Positions 33,950-44,659 of a stretch of DNA of 64,000 nt are shown one piece after another. Source of the stretch: Parelaphostrongylus tenuis (Eukaryota > Nematoda > Chromadorea > Rhabditida > Metastrongylidae); contig JAHQIW010005426.1 of assembly GCA_019055375.1 (NCBI GenBank), positions 1 through 64,000 on the forward strand, read 5' to 3'. The notes below the pieces were generated by a model. The model was not told the origin of the DNA. It was given only the letters and a program-made list of their open reading frames with translations, and made no database searches. A program made the translations under genes and the position numbers. Positions within the stretch are counted from its first letter, which is position 1. Each line of letters starts with the position of its first letter.

Positions 33950-34530
33950 GACGGTAAAGTACCAATTAATGATTAATCAAGCAGCTGACGTTTCGGCACT
34001 CTCGCCTTCTTTAAAGCTTGTAAGGATCAGGTTGTCCATGATCTAATCAATTGAACACCCCATTACTCTTTAAAAAAACTCACCAAATCCAGATTTCAAT
34101 CGCATCAAGGACAAAATAAACTTCCAAGATGCTCACCGCTTTTTATATGTCTTCTACTGAATGATTCAAGTCGAGATCACCGGAAAAAGATCACATAGGC
34201 TCGTACTGCAGCTTTCCCATCAATTAAATACGAACAGTTATGAAACTTTGTCTGAAAAGAAAAGTTTAGATAGGTGACGGTCTTTCCTTCCGGTAATCTC
34301 CACTTAAATTATTTAGTGGAAGACATTTGAAAAGCGGTGATTATGTTAAAAGTTGGTTTTGTGCTTGGTGCGATTGAAATCCAAGTCTGGTGATTTTTTT
34401 TTTTCAAAAGAGTAACGGAGGTGTTTGATTGATTGGACTGTAAAGAATTTGATCATACCGGGCTATGAAGAGGGTAAAATGCCGAAATGTCGGCTGTTTG
34501 AATAGGTATTAATATAAGACGTCATGTCTG
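33950..34530. mobile_element. Foldback repeat with GACGTTTCGGCA arms
   Basis: Arms at about 33,950-34,225 and 34,262-34,525 are inverted copies. CAGCTGACGTTTCGGCA in the left arm is matched by TGCCGAAATGTCGGCTG in the right, and CAAATCCAGATTTCAATCGC by GCGATTGAAATCCAAGTCTG. A single arm occurs at 28,975-29,235. No transposase frame is present. Confidence 0.7.
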
Positions 34531-35397
34531 TCTTGAGAAGAAAATAAGGAATCACTGAACTCGCCTTGGGTATCAAATAGCTAGCTGACTGCCCCGAAAA
34601 TGTAATGCATTTTTCTTAACGTTTCTGGTGTGCAATATAAAGAATGTGAGAATAGAATCCAACCTAATGCTTAGATTACCAATTTTCAAGTAACGAGTGA
34701 CTACTAAGGGTTTAGTTAAAAAAAGCGTACCAGTGTTGATTGTCACAACTACACGGTGCATGTGTTCGAGTAAAGGTGGATTCATAATGACCAATGCTCA
34801 CTTAGAAGTTGTACATTGTAGATAATACGATTTTGAAATAAAAATGTGCAGGAAGATTGGAAATATGTTGCTTTCTCATGAATGTATCTTTCGTATCGTA
34901 AAGAAGCACATTTCTGAGTTTTCATTTCTCTTTCTATGAAAAATTTGTGCACAAAAAATACTTCAGTAATGATCCATCTTTTCGTAGCTACAAAGTTTGT
35001 TTACAGTCAAACGTTTACCACATAATGCCGAATGTTCTGCTACAAAGTTGAAACATCAGACTTCAAGTGAGACGTAACCTTCTTTTCGTTCATAAACATC
35101 GTATGAAAGTTTTTTTTACAAGCCAAATCCAGTGCTAAAGTTTCATTTTATCAAGTTATCAAAAACGATTATAGTAAACTCATAGGCTGGTAAAAACGCC
35201 TTTCTAATACGAATAAAAAAATAAATACGCGATTCATATTCACCGAAAGCAATGGTATTCCACACGATTCGCAACGAGAAGTGGAGATTTTGAGACAAGT
35301 GTGCGCTTTTCTTACCAAAGCACACTTGAGAAAGAGTCTTCAGCAATGTTCAGATATGTCCTTGTGGAGACAAAGTTTGTTTGAAATCAAAATCTTA

Positions 35398-35799
35398 TAA
35401 GGATATGACATGTTTTGAGCCAAAAGGTCTAGTGCTATATAGGCGCCTATTTCGTCCTATTGGGACTCATCAGTAGCACTCTCCCTCGGTTCCATCGATC
35501 GTTGACAGCAGAGGTTCGATCATTATAAGCCGCAAGCTGGACTGCCGGTCACCACAGCGTCGGGTAATAAACCATTATCCAACTTGGGGTGATTATTTTT
35601 TACTTGGTTTCGCTATCTTTAGAGGATTATTTAGCCTCAAGGGATGTACGAAGCCAGGGAGGGTGCTACGATGAGTTCCAGTAGGACCGAATAGGCGCCT
35701 ATATAGCACTAGACTTTTCGGCTCGAAACATGTCATATTCTTGTCAGATTAAATCGTTTTTAGCGGATCTGTAGAAGAACGCTCGCTAGCAGAAGTATT
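35398..35799. mobile_element. MITE with 60-65-base terminal inverted repeats
   Basis: The left end (about 35,403-35,467: ATATGACATGTTTTGAGCC, then GGTCTAGTGCTATATAGGCG) is the inverse of the right end (about 35,676-35,741: CGCCTATATAGCACTAGAC, then GGCTCGAAACATGTCATAT). The sequence is missing from block A between the bases matching 35,388 and 35,809. AAAATCTTA occurs at both borders (35,389-35,397 and 35,800-35,808) and could be a 9-base target duplication, but about 55 bases lie between the right terminal repeat and the second copy of it. There is no coding capacity. A half copy lies at 44,440-44,657. Confidence 0.7.
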
Positions 35800-37079
35800 A
35801 AAATCTTACTTTGTAAAGTCACGAAATCCGCTATTGAGGTGAAAAAAATAGTTTTTTTTTCCATACGTGATTCTTTACCGCTACCGAAGCGTAATAGTCT
35901 TTCTATGAACCGGACTCAGTGTTGGAATCGATATTTTGCTGCTTCCATATAGTTAAGTCAAAGATGGTCTGAACGTATAGTGACTTGATGAAATGTCTGA
36001 ACTCTTGCTCTCATCTCAAAGGAATTTGATACCAAATGGTAACCCGGCGATAAAGACTTGCCAAGCGCATGGCGCTACCAGACTACGAGTGTTCATTGAA
36101 GAGCACCCTCTTAGCATTGAGCTATGTCGTTCATTTTGTACGCTGTGTGTAAGAAATTCGACCTCGGATCTTCTTCAGGCTTCAACTTGGACTTAGTGAT
36201 TTCTCACAATAGATTGCTTTATAACTGGGTTCCAGCCAAGGATTCAGTTTCCTAAACATGTATTGAACGTTGCAAAGAGAACTTATCTGATAAATTGAGT
36301 CCTAAGAGAAAATCGTTACTACGGAATAATATGACATCATTATGAAGGCATCTATAGGCTTCATTATTTCAACAAAAACAACGTTCATGTGACGAGAAAT
36401 CTCTTGTGTTTTGATGACAAAATCACATCTTTCCAAAAAAAGAGCATTTGTTCAGCTGTTACACTACATGTTTCGCATTCCATTAGGTCTTCTCATAAAT
36501 TTGGCATTAGAGCAATAAAACACCAGATTCGCAATATACTTGGATTACTAGTAGTCATTTGACAGCCGAATCTGGACAAGTTTGATTCTAAAACTGCTTT
36601 TTGAAACGGTCTATATAGAGCGGTGTTGAAGCAAAAAGGAAATCATGTTTGCATTTGAAGTAAATAGCTCGTCGCTCGAACTTTGAAGTAATTTTTTTGG
36701 CAATGTAAAATCAAAAAATATCCTTCTGTACAACGATAGAACGGTCTTCTCCACAGTTGTTATACAGAGAACCTGAAAATTTTGCGGAAATAGAGAAAAC
36801 TTCTAATTGAGTATTGATGTGCGCACCACTTTCACTACAACCTCGAAAAAGGCCGTCTTTTGAGAGCCGCGCAATTTTCTTTGCTCATTTAGAGATTTTT
36901 TTTCCCTTTCCAGGAAATTTTCTAGACTTTTGTATACGAACTGTAAAGGAGGTTTTGTTTTATCGTTCTATAGGTGCAAATTTTTTTTTTTGTTTCACAG
37001 TGCCAAATAAACCCGCTGTGATGTTCAACCGATGAACAAATTACTTCGAGCGCAAAATGATATTCATTAGCTCTAACAG

Positions 37080-37240
37080 CGCTATATATATTTATCTATT
37101 TATTTATTTATTTATATAAAAAGATATATATATTTAAATATATATATTATATATAAATTTATATATATATGTATACATATATAATTACATATATGCTTAT
37201 ATATATGTATACATATATAAATATAAATATATATATATAT
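37080..37240. repeat. TA-rich low-complexity tract
   Basis: ATATAT and TATTTATT runs with CATATATA interruptions directly abut the 5' end of the RTE fragment. A second TA run lies at its 3' end (37,900-37,927). Confidence 0.85.
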
Positions 37241-37905
37241 CCATTCACGCTCAACGGAACGACAATCTCCGAATGCTCTAGTTACGTCCATCTAGGTCGT
37301 GAAATCAACATGATGAACGACCTAACTCCAGAGTTGAGCAGGAGGAAACGAGCGGCTTGGGAACGTTTAAGAGCATCGAAGATGTAGTGAAGAGGACAAA
37401 GAACATCCGACTCCGTGCCCACCTTTTCGACTCGACAATTATCACTGCCTTAACGTATGCAGCAGAAACCTGGTCGCTACGTAAGCAGGATGAAAGATCA
37501 CTTGGAGATATCGAACGCGCAGTCGAAAGGTCGATGCTAAGAGTATCCCGTATCTCGCAAATGAGAGAAAGGATCCGAAGTTCCGACCTACGTCAGCGAT
37601 CGAAAATCAGAGACGCCGTTCTACTCGCCAGGATATCGAAAATAAGGTGAGCCGGACACGTGATGCGCTTCAACGACAACCGATGGACGAGAGCCGTTAC
37701 CGACTGTATTTCTCGGAAGACCACTTACCCGTTGGTCCGATTTCTTCACGAAAGCCGTATGAGAAAGATATGATGCTCAGCGAATCCCTAGTGCGAGGAG
37801 GACCCACTGGGCTACTCTTGTACGCGATAGGGAAAAATGGAAAAACTGCTGGTACCCGCTCGAGTCACTCGACGAACAACGGGACGACAGGTGGCAGGTG
37901 ATATA
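37240..37905 (+). pseudogene. RTE-type retrotransposon 3' fragment
   Basis: The plus strand starts with FTLNGTTISECSSYVHLGRE, then a frameshift, then TFKSIEDVVKRTKNIRLRAH and ITALTYAAETWSLRKQDERS. SRISQMRERIRSSDLRQRSK is followed by AGHVMRFNDNRWTRAVTD and a final EQRDDRWQ-like end just before a TA repeat. It is 5'-truncated at the FTLNGTT block, as typical for non-LTR insertions, and carries stops. It is the same family as 31.6-32.7 and 61.5-61.9 kb. Confidence 0.85.
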
Positions 37906-38403
37906 TATATATATATATATATATATAAGTGTATATATATGTTAGCACTTCGTAAACCAGTCTTAGCAACAAAATAGTTGAGATTCGGTCTATCGAATGA
38001 CAACCAGTAATTTATGTATATTATTAGATTTGGTGCTTATTGCTCTGTGCCAAAACTTCTGAGAACACCTAATAACTGTGTTCTGTAATCACTCGACAAC
38101 ATGCGAAATGTGATTCTATTACTGCGCTTGGTTCATAGAAAGATCTTTTCATTACGTTTTGCTGATGGTAAAAATGTTACGTTATATTCTTTCTGTGGTT
38201 AATCATTTGCAAATTCCTCTGCTACTTACCAAGAAGGCACTGAAAGAAAAATCATCGAACCATACACTTTGATGTAATTTACTGCATTACTCTGACTAAT
38301 GAACACCCATGTGGTTTTTCATTTTATTACTGTTGTCATTCTACAGCAAATATCGCTCAAATAGAAATAACTGTCTCAGACACATCACAGTCCATTTTCA
38401 GTA

Positions 38404-40197
38404 TCAGCTGACTGTGGCAACTGCCGCGAAGAAGTGCGATTTAAACAAACCCGATGTCAACATTCGAACCGCTCTGTTCACTACATTTTGCCACATCTGT
38501 CTCGACCAATTAGCCATGATGATGTTTGTGGTCTGCATAGGTATATTTCTCTACAAAACGTTGTTGAATACAAAAATGAAGCGATTCAGACCGAGAGAGT
38601 TCCAGAAATTGACAAGTACTGTGGGGGAATGGCGAATATAGTCATCATAGCTGGCATACACATCATATTCCGACCACTTTTTCTGCAAATTCCTGTCACC
38701 GTATTACCACCAGCAATGATGCAGTTCTCTTTCATGTCGTCAACTGTAAGAAACTATGATTTCTTGAGAAACGCCTTGTATCACAAAGAGATTTTGGATA
38801 AAGCCGAGAAGAATTTTGAACACTGATTTTCTTTTCTTCTTCAAAATACTGCACACCATTAGATGACACATCAAATACCATATCAATCTTAGAAAAACTT
38901 ATTAAAAACTCGTTATATTTTAAACTATCTTGGAGGTTTCAATAATATTTCCACTATGATGGTCGTTTGCAGATTACAGGACAATTTCCATGATTTTAGC
39001 GAAACTGCTTGTTTTTCAGAAAACAATCAACACGGTTCTAATTTTGTGATTTCTGTTGAATTTCTAATGGACGCGAGAGGGGGGCGGTGTCCAAGTGGTT
39101 AGTGTGATCGCCGCTGGTTGATCCCCCACAGTCTTTGGTAGTTGATCAATAAACGCCTCGAAGAACGTCCTAGTCTATCTACCCTTGAAATTGCAATGAG
39201 ATCTGCTCGACCAGCTTTGCGACTTCCGTGAAGCAGATGAAATCCTCAAGCAATCGTCTGATGAGAAACGGATTGATTGCTAAAACTACTGGGACTCACG
39301 CGGTAAAAAATTTGCAGGAAGGGTCAAACGGAATAAAGCATTGAATTTTTGCTTGGATCTCAAATAGACATTCAATGTAGAAAACCCACTATTATTGGCT
39401 CGACCCGCTAGACTAAGAGACTTTCTGGCATGGCAATGGTTCTAGATGAGGTTAACAGTAAGTTGACGCAAGATGGCCGAGATTACCTCCTCAGGTAGGA
39501 GTGCGCTACGTCCTTGGCTTTCAAGAACAACAATGACCTCAAAACAAAGTCCTTCACTCGCTGATAGAGTTTGCGTGAGATTGCTTCTGTCCGACTTGTT
39601 AGAAGAGATGCAGGCTATGGAAGAAGTGAGTGGTTAAAGTATTGCTGTGATTTAACGGCTCGTGCGCTGTGCTTCCTCTATTCTTACAACAAATAATAGT
39701 TTTAATTTAAAGTAACTAACTCACCGTTTCCATTACAAGCTGTTCTACAAATGTCTGAGCTTGCCGCTTGCTGGTTGAAATGCCAGCAACTTGAGCAAAA
39801 ACTTCGGACTTATCAGTATAAACCATGGCAACAGGTAGAGCTGTGAAGCCAGTGACATTAAAAGTCCGAGTGCTTCCTGCAACAAAACTTCGTAGTTTTT
39901 GTAGAGAATAGTGAAAATCTAGACTACGATTTGAATAGTTTTTGGGGTTTTGCTTCTATTCTTATCCAAGATTCAAAGAATTTTTATCGATGTTCTCGGA
40001 GTGAAATAGTTTTCAAAAAACAAACATGTTCTAGATGAATACATCCTCATCAAAGTTCCTAACCTTGCTTGTAGGATTTAAAATATGTCTAGTGCATACA
40101 ATCTTCTGTTCACCTTACCTTGACCTGTAGGTGTCACTCCACATCCCAACACCACCGTGATTGCAGCTAGAACAGTAATTATGACGTGATCTATAGG
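38404..40197 (-). pseudogene. P6: CGVMPAGQ-family gene with start loss and one stop
   Basis: Minus-strand exons are: exon 1 about 40,197-40,119; exon 2 39,876-39,725; exon 3 from 39,537; exon 4 38,743-38,592; exon 5 38,532-38,404. Exon 1 reads VLAAITVVLGCGVTPTGQ with a GTAAGG donor, but the ATG present in P1 is changed, and no other in-frame ATG precedes it. Exon 2 is open (STRTFNVTGFTALPVAMVYT). Exon 3 reads VLESQGRSALLPEEV, then meets TAG at 39,444-39,442 before its expected donor. Exons 4 (CIIAGGNTVTGIC, LSISGTLS) and 5 (IIMANWSRQMWQNVVNRAVR, ending AAVATVS) are open, with correct phases. It is a recently broken copy; an unseen alternative start cannot be excluded. The overlapping plus-strand frames at 38.3-38.8 kb are shadows. 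Confidence 0.75.
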
Positions 40198-40274
40198 AAG
40201 TCTGGCCGGGTTAGTAAGAATTCTTATTCAGTCTCCTAAATGTCTGAGAAAACAGTCTAAGCTAATCATTCGGG

Positions 40275-40590
40275 ATTTTTAATCGACCGCCTCTTGCGGT
40301 GGTACGATCTTACAACAAACCCAGTAATGTATAGTGGTGAGCAAAAACGCTTGCGTCAGCCAGGATTCAAGCCTAAATGTCACTCTAGTAGGTTTAATGC
40401 CGATAGTTGCTGTGCCGCCAGACGACTAACGATTACCTGTTGACAGATAACGCGTAATAGCGTAGAAAGAGCGGTGTGCGAAACGAGCGTTGGTAGTGCA
40501 ACTGCTCAGCACGCGCTCCCGGAAAGACTGGGTGCGAATCCCGGTTGATGCAAATGCTTTTGCACACCACTCTACATTAGTCAGTCTACA
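40275..40590 (+). repeat. SINE family 1 copy with inverted 5' partner
   Basis: A minus-strand remnant at about 40,290-40,390 (GACCGCCTCTTGCGGTGG, CTTGCGTCAGCCAGGATTCA) is followed by the leader and a plus-strand tRNA-like unit at about 40,485-40,553, with B-box GGTGCGAATCCCGG and ends flanked by GGTGTGCGAAACG and CTTTTGCACACCACTC. It lies just upstream of P6. Confidence 0.65.
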
Positions 40591-40599
40591 CTAAAATGA

Positions 40600-42280
40600 A
40601 AGCAAATTTTCCACCCTTTATATCAGAACGTTCACAAGATAGCAGCGGGTTGGCGGGTTGGCACTCGGTACTTATACGTGAATGACGTCGGTGTCGGACA
40701 TCTTCTACTTTTCCAAAAGCTTTAGAGGTACCCTATCCTGCCGAATTCAGAAAATAATTCTTTGAAACAATTTTTCAAAGAGGTTTCTTGACGCAAACAA
40801 AGATGTGCCAATGAAGTGAACTTTATATTTAGTTTCCAAAGAGAACAATGTATGTGAAGGATATTACGTAAGAGGAAATTTCAATGAATACGTCAAGCTC
40901 TCAGGTGCCCTGGTTTAAATTGAAAACCCACCATCTCATTTGCAATGTAGCGACATATAATCCCGGTTTTCTTAAAAGTAGAAAAGTATGACTTGCAAAA
41001 CAGCTATAACAAGTACGATATGCTCAAAATCTGTAAAGAAAAACATCGATTGACCAAAGGAAACATAACATTTGCTATGAAAAGTCTTTCGCAACATGTT
41101 GGAGGCACAAATCGCAGCAAAGAACTACGAAATTTTACTGAGTAACTCAAAGACACGACGCCAGGAATAAAATTTGACCAAGAATCCACCAATACAAGGA
41201 AGCAAAGAGAATTATTCGAGAATTTGTCGTGGCAAAATGCCTGCGCTAAGGGGTCAGACCTTACCGTGACACACAGGAATTCTATGTTTTGATAAATTTT
41301 TAATATATCTCGATTCTAGGAAAATCGTGTTTGTTAAGACTGCATGTGAGATAATTCTGAGTCTTATGGTGAATGTTTATGGAACGCAACATTTCTTGCG
41401 TCATTTTCGCGACCTGCACAAACACCAAAACTTCATGTGTATTCGTATAGTGAGGTGTCATTCGTTTGCGTAGCTGTTACAACTTACTTGGTGACCAATC
41501 GGAATCCTGCGAATATTTTGGAAAAGTCATCTGAGAGGTATAAAGCGCTGATTTCTTGTGATAGGTGAGCAATACATCATATTCGCTATTTTGAATTACC
41601 AACCATAGCTTTGATGTGAATATTTTTTTAATTCACAGGATTGACAAGCTAAATTCAATTCGAATTCAACATTTTGGTCACTAGGTAATGGTAGTCCTCG
41701 CTGTCCACTCCTCAAAATGCTACGCAGCATACAATGGAATGGACTCACTTTGAAGAGCGCTCCACAGACAACTGCACCTTCAATGAATTGACAAGTGCTC
41801 TAGTAAACATTTATTTCACCGTGGTAGTCCTACTTCAGTAATGAATGACGAAATGCACATGTTTCTCTGATCTTAAAAATATTATGGACAATTCTTAGAA
41901 ATGGAAAGTGACAAATTCTATTTTGTTGTGGAAGAATAAGTCGAAATTCGTCGCCCGTGATGTTTAGACGGTGGTTTTAACTAAACAGACAGTTCGGTGT
42001 TGTAACAATTCCGCGTTTAGTATTTACGTGTTTAGAAGTTCTGTGTCGTTCTAAGTGATTGCTGGGCAAGATCTGTTATACTACAACATCCTTCCTACGC
42101 TTTCAAGAAAGCACTTTGCTGAGTCAGCGATGTTCCGAGAGCTAGTTTGTGCGGATTTCCTCCTGCTAATCGTAGAATGTCCCGAACGAAAATCATTGAG
42201 AATTTCATTTTTCTCCATCCGGGGCCGCTAAATTGGTACCATACTGCTCTCAGATTTGTCTGGGACGATAAGCAGCACAG
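40600..42280. other. Stretch with nothing recognised
   Basis: The stretch is AT-rich. Frames at 41,004-41,192 and 42,095-42,338 show no domain, signal peptide or splice context that I trust. R1 phrases occur near 40,780-40,880. Confidence 0.35.
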
Positions 42281-42289
42281 CTCGATACA

Positions 42290-42425
42290 GCGCGAGGCCA
42301 CCGCGAGTCATCGTAAAGGCCAGATATGCATTCAATAATCTCGATCGCAGTAAAGATTGAAGAAGAGTGCATGGTGCATTCTTTAGGTATTGATCAAAGC
42401 TGCGAGGTTTATTTTATATCCCTTT
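42290..42425. repeat. Dispersed repeat D
   Basis: CACCGCGAGTCATCGTAAAG and CCAGATATGCATTCAATAAT, then GAAGAAGAGTGCATGGTGCA, match 47,130-47,235 (CACCGCGAGTCATTGTTAAG, CACATATGCATTCAGTCACC, GAAGACGATTGCATGGCGCA) and 30,040-30,160. Confidence 0.6.
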
Positions 42426-42806
42426 TATAGTGTTAGAGGAGAATCAGCCTCGCACCGCGGCGATTATCACAACACTCGGCCACGGCCCCCTCTCCTCTAT
42501 ATAATTTATAAAGATTGGCTAAATTAGCCAGAATCCTGCAAACATGTGACTGAGAAGTACGTTTAGAGGCGGTTAGGAGTCTGCTGTGTTGAATATGTTT
42601 CTCTTTATCCTTTCGAGAGAGACTGGCGCTACTCCCGAGTGTGACTTTCATGTTCCGAGCTTGAACGCCGTCGTATCGCAGGCTTTTCTGTAGTCACAAA
42701 AAGAAGTACCAATGTTTTAACTGTACTATCTTCACTTAGGACAGTGTGTTAAGATATCTACCTCTTTCCTGACGATTAAGGTTGTTCTTAATACGCTAAT
42801 TTTCAG

Positions 42807-42916
42807 AGGCCTCTCGCACTGGACGAAGCTTCTTCACTAATATTTCTGACATGATTCGAAAGCTTGTATCGCAGCAACTTCAAGACTATGCTTGGTTTGT
42901 GAAAGAGCCTTTTCAG
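42807..42916 (+). CDS. Candidate isolated exon, unknown protein
   Basis: A 110-base segment lies between a TTTTCAG acceptor and a CAG/GTACGC donor. It is open with two bases of a split codon first and then 36 codons: ASRTGRSFFTNISDMIRKLV, SQQLQDYAWFVKEPFQ. The entry phase (1) and exit phase (0) equal those of exon 2 of the CGVMPAGQ family, and it also opens with an AS.T-like start, but the rest does not align, so kinship is not claimed. A next acceptor at 43,281-43,282 would add AKCVK and a stop. No first exon was found. It may be a real gene, a relic or chance. Confidence 0.3.
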
Positions 42917-43282
42917 GTACGCTAGTCAGTTAGAATAAAATCGTGTTCCACAATCGGAGTGCTTTGTGCACAGCTAAGTTCTATTGGTAGTTATTCATTA
43001 GATCATCACAATACTTGTTCGATAGTGCAATTTTCGGCGGTTTCGAAATTATGCTCTATTTTTGAGAAGGTTATGATAGTGCGCTGTACGAGCAAGAATA
43101 AAAGTACTTCACAGACTATGAAAGTTGCACGGCGCGTGCGAAATCGATCAACAAACGTTCAGAAAGAATTAGATCTCGGTGCCAATCTAATCTACCCAAA
43201 TATATTGGACTAAGATGGGAATCTTTACATATAACGCACACTTGACTGCACTTGATGCCGCCATAGAACACTGTTCATTCAG

Positions 43283-43509
43283 GCAAAATGCGTAAAGTAA
43301 TGCCATTAATTTGTCCCGTCTATGACACCGCAGAAGTACTGTTTCTCAATGGTTGCGGTAGCAGAAGAATTGGAAGTGTTTACGTTTTCATTACTTCAAG
43401 GTTTGTCTATCAAGATCATTCAACTGAACAGCTGACGACCTACTTGCCCGTATTCGTTGTTCACTCACCAACATCAAGCATTCAGTGCAAATACCATAAT
43501 AAAAGTTAG
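43283..43509 (+). other. Open frame of unknown status
   Basis: After a TTCATTCAG acceptor-like site a frame from ATG at 43,288 runs 73 codons with LICPVYDTAEVLFLNGCG and TYLPVFVVHSPTSSIQCKYH. It has three cysteines and no low complexity, but also no signal peptide or recognised domain. The frame does not continue in phase from the candidate exon at 42.8 kb. Confidence 0.2.
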
Positions 43510-44109
43510 TTTTTGCGACCACTAAAAAAACTTGACGCTGGCATGTTACACCTACGGATTTGTGAGGCGCTTAATGCTTTCAAAAAAAAAGGTTATCTAA
43601 AAAGACCGTGAAAGCGCGCAAATTATTACTTCGTTCCGAAATGAGAGTGGTTCCGTTGCCAACTTCTCCACTACTTCTGTTCACTGAAGTATTTAGTAGT
43701 TTACTCGGGTAAGGTGAGTTAAGAGGAACGGCAACGACATTCAAGACATATTTAACGAAGAAATCTACATCTCAATGATGATAGAAATAGATCTACTTTC
43801 TTTTTAGTGAACATCAGTTAAAACGCTCAAAGATGAAGAACTTTGAAACAGTACGCACAATATGTGCGATGATTACTTTTGAGTTATAAATTTGGTCTGT
43901 TGTGGGCACTTATCAATGCATGCGTACCGGTTGTCCAGCCTCGTCAGCTGCGCAGTGCCCTACGTTCCACTCAGTTCGGCGGGGAGATATCGTCTGCTAA
44001 AAGAAATCAGTGCCGTACCTTTCACATGCACCATCAAGTGAAAAGACCACTGAATGGGCAGTGTTGTTCATTCTATTACTCTTGATTGATAATCGTGAAA
44101 AAAATAAAA

Positions 44110-44225
44110 CAAAGGTAAGGCACCACGCAGCTGACGAGGCTGGACGCCGAAGCACATGTACTGCACTATGACTGCCCATATCAGGGCACATGCAGGGCTC
44201 AAAACATTATCGGGCATACTGAATT
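44110..44225. repeat. Dispersed repeat shared with 17.74-17.87 kb
   Basis: CAGCTGACGAGGCTGGACGC, then CGAAGCACATGTACTGCACT and GGGCTCAAAACATTATCGGG, match the 17.7-kb copy. The type GCTGACGAGGC..GCCGAA resembles the Penelope-tail motif seen at 5.1, 29.0 and 34.0 kb. Confidence 0.5.
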
Positions 44226-44318
44226 CGACTGATACCTTTCAACGTTGGTGATGCTATTACGGGTTTTGTAAAATTTTCAAAAAAAATTTCCCTATGAGTT
44301 TCACAATAGATTTTTAGT

Positions 44319-44479
44319 ATGGTTAACCTAATGCGACTGTTGATAGCGGGCAGCATCGTATTGACCGCTTGCTGGACAGTTGGCTATCGACCTTGGAGAT
44401 GGAACACACTGTCTTCGCAATGTTATAACATTCACAATGGAGCAAGCTCAACTGCCGATCACCACAAAGTCAGGTAATG
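44319..44479 (+). other. Candidate signal-peptide exon merging into a MITE half copy
   Basis: ATG at 44,319 opens MVNLMRLLIAGSIVLTACW, a convincing hydrophobic signal sequence, followed by TVGYRPWRWNTLSSQCYN and an AG/GTAATG donor-like site at about 44,472. The last 40 bases are part of the MITE-like repeat, so the frame runs into repeat DNA. No following exon was identified. Either an old first exon is interrupted by the MITE, or the signal sequence is chance. Confidence 0.25.
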
Positions 44480-44657
44480 TCATCATCCGACTTGTGGTGA
44501 TTATTTTTTACTGGGCGTCATTTCCTTCAAAGGATTATCTAGCCTCAAGGGATCGACGGAACAGAGGGATGGTGCTGCTGATGAGTCCCAATAAGATGAA
44601 ATAGGCGCCTACATAGCACTAGACTTATCGGCTCAAAACGATTCATTTCCTTATCAG
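44440..44657. mobile_element. Half copy of the 35.4-kb MITE
   Basis: GCAAGCTCAACTGCCGATCA, then TGGTGATTATTTTTTACTGG, CCTCAAGGGATCGACGGA and AATAGGCGCCTACATAGCAC, match the right half of the MITE at 35.53-35.74 kb, including its right terminal repeat. The left terminal repeat is missing. Confidence 0.7.
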
Positions 44658-44659
44658 GG

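Larger units (their letters stand above)
36490..38066. mobile_element. Composite insertion bounded by mariner-type terminal repeats
   Basis: The left end at about 36,492-36,530 (CATAAATTTGGCATTAGAGC) and the right end at about 38,025-38,066 (inverse: GTTTTGGCACAGAGCAATAA) match the ends of M1 and M2. A further 45 bases inside each end are also inverted copies and include R1 phrases (GTAGTCATTTGAC/GTTGTCATTCGAT). No mariner transposase lies inside. The interior holds R1-like text, TA-rich DNA and the RTE fragment at 37.24-37.9 kb. It reads as a non-autonomous mariner-type element that was itself hit by an RTE insertion. Confidence 0.55.
34850..40230. repeat. Segmental duplication block A' (partner of 9.1-14.3 kb)
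   Basis: The matches are listed under block A. In this copy the order is preserved, but a MITE (35.4 kb) and a TIR-bounded composite (36.5-38.07 kb) are inserted, while the foldback and mariner piece of block A are absent. P6 lies at the right end in the same orientation as P1 in block A. Confidence 0.7.

Noticed and set aside
38309..38826. Two plus-strand frames of 110 and 130 codons
   Set aside because: They are antisense to exons 4 and 5 of P6, which explain the sequence with correct splice sites and phases.
39080..39130. tRNA-Ser-like 5' half (GTCCAAGTGGTTAG)
   Set aside because: No B-box or matching 3' half follows; it lies within P6 intron 3.
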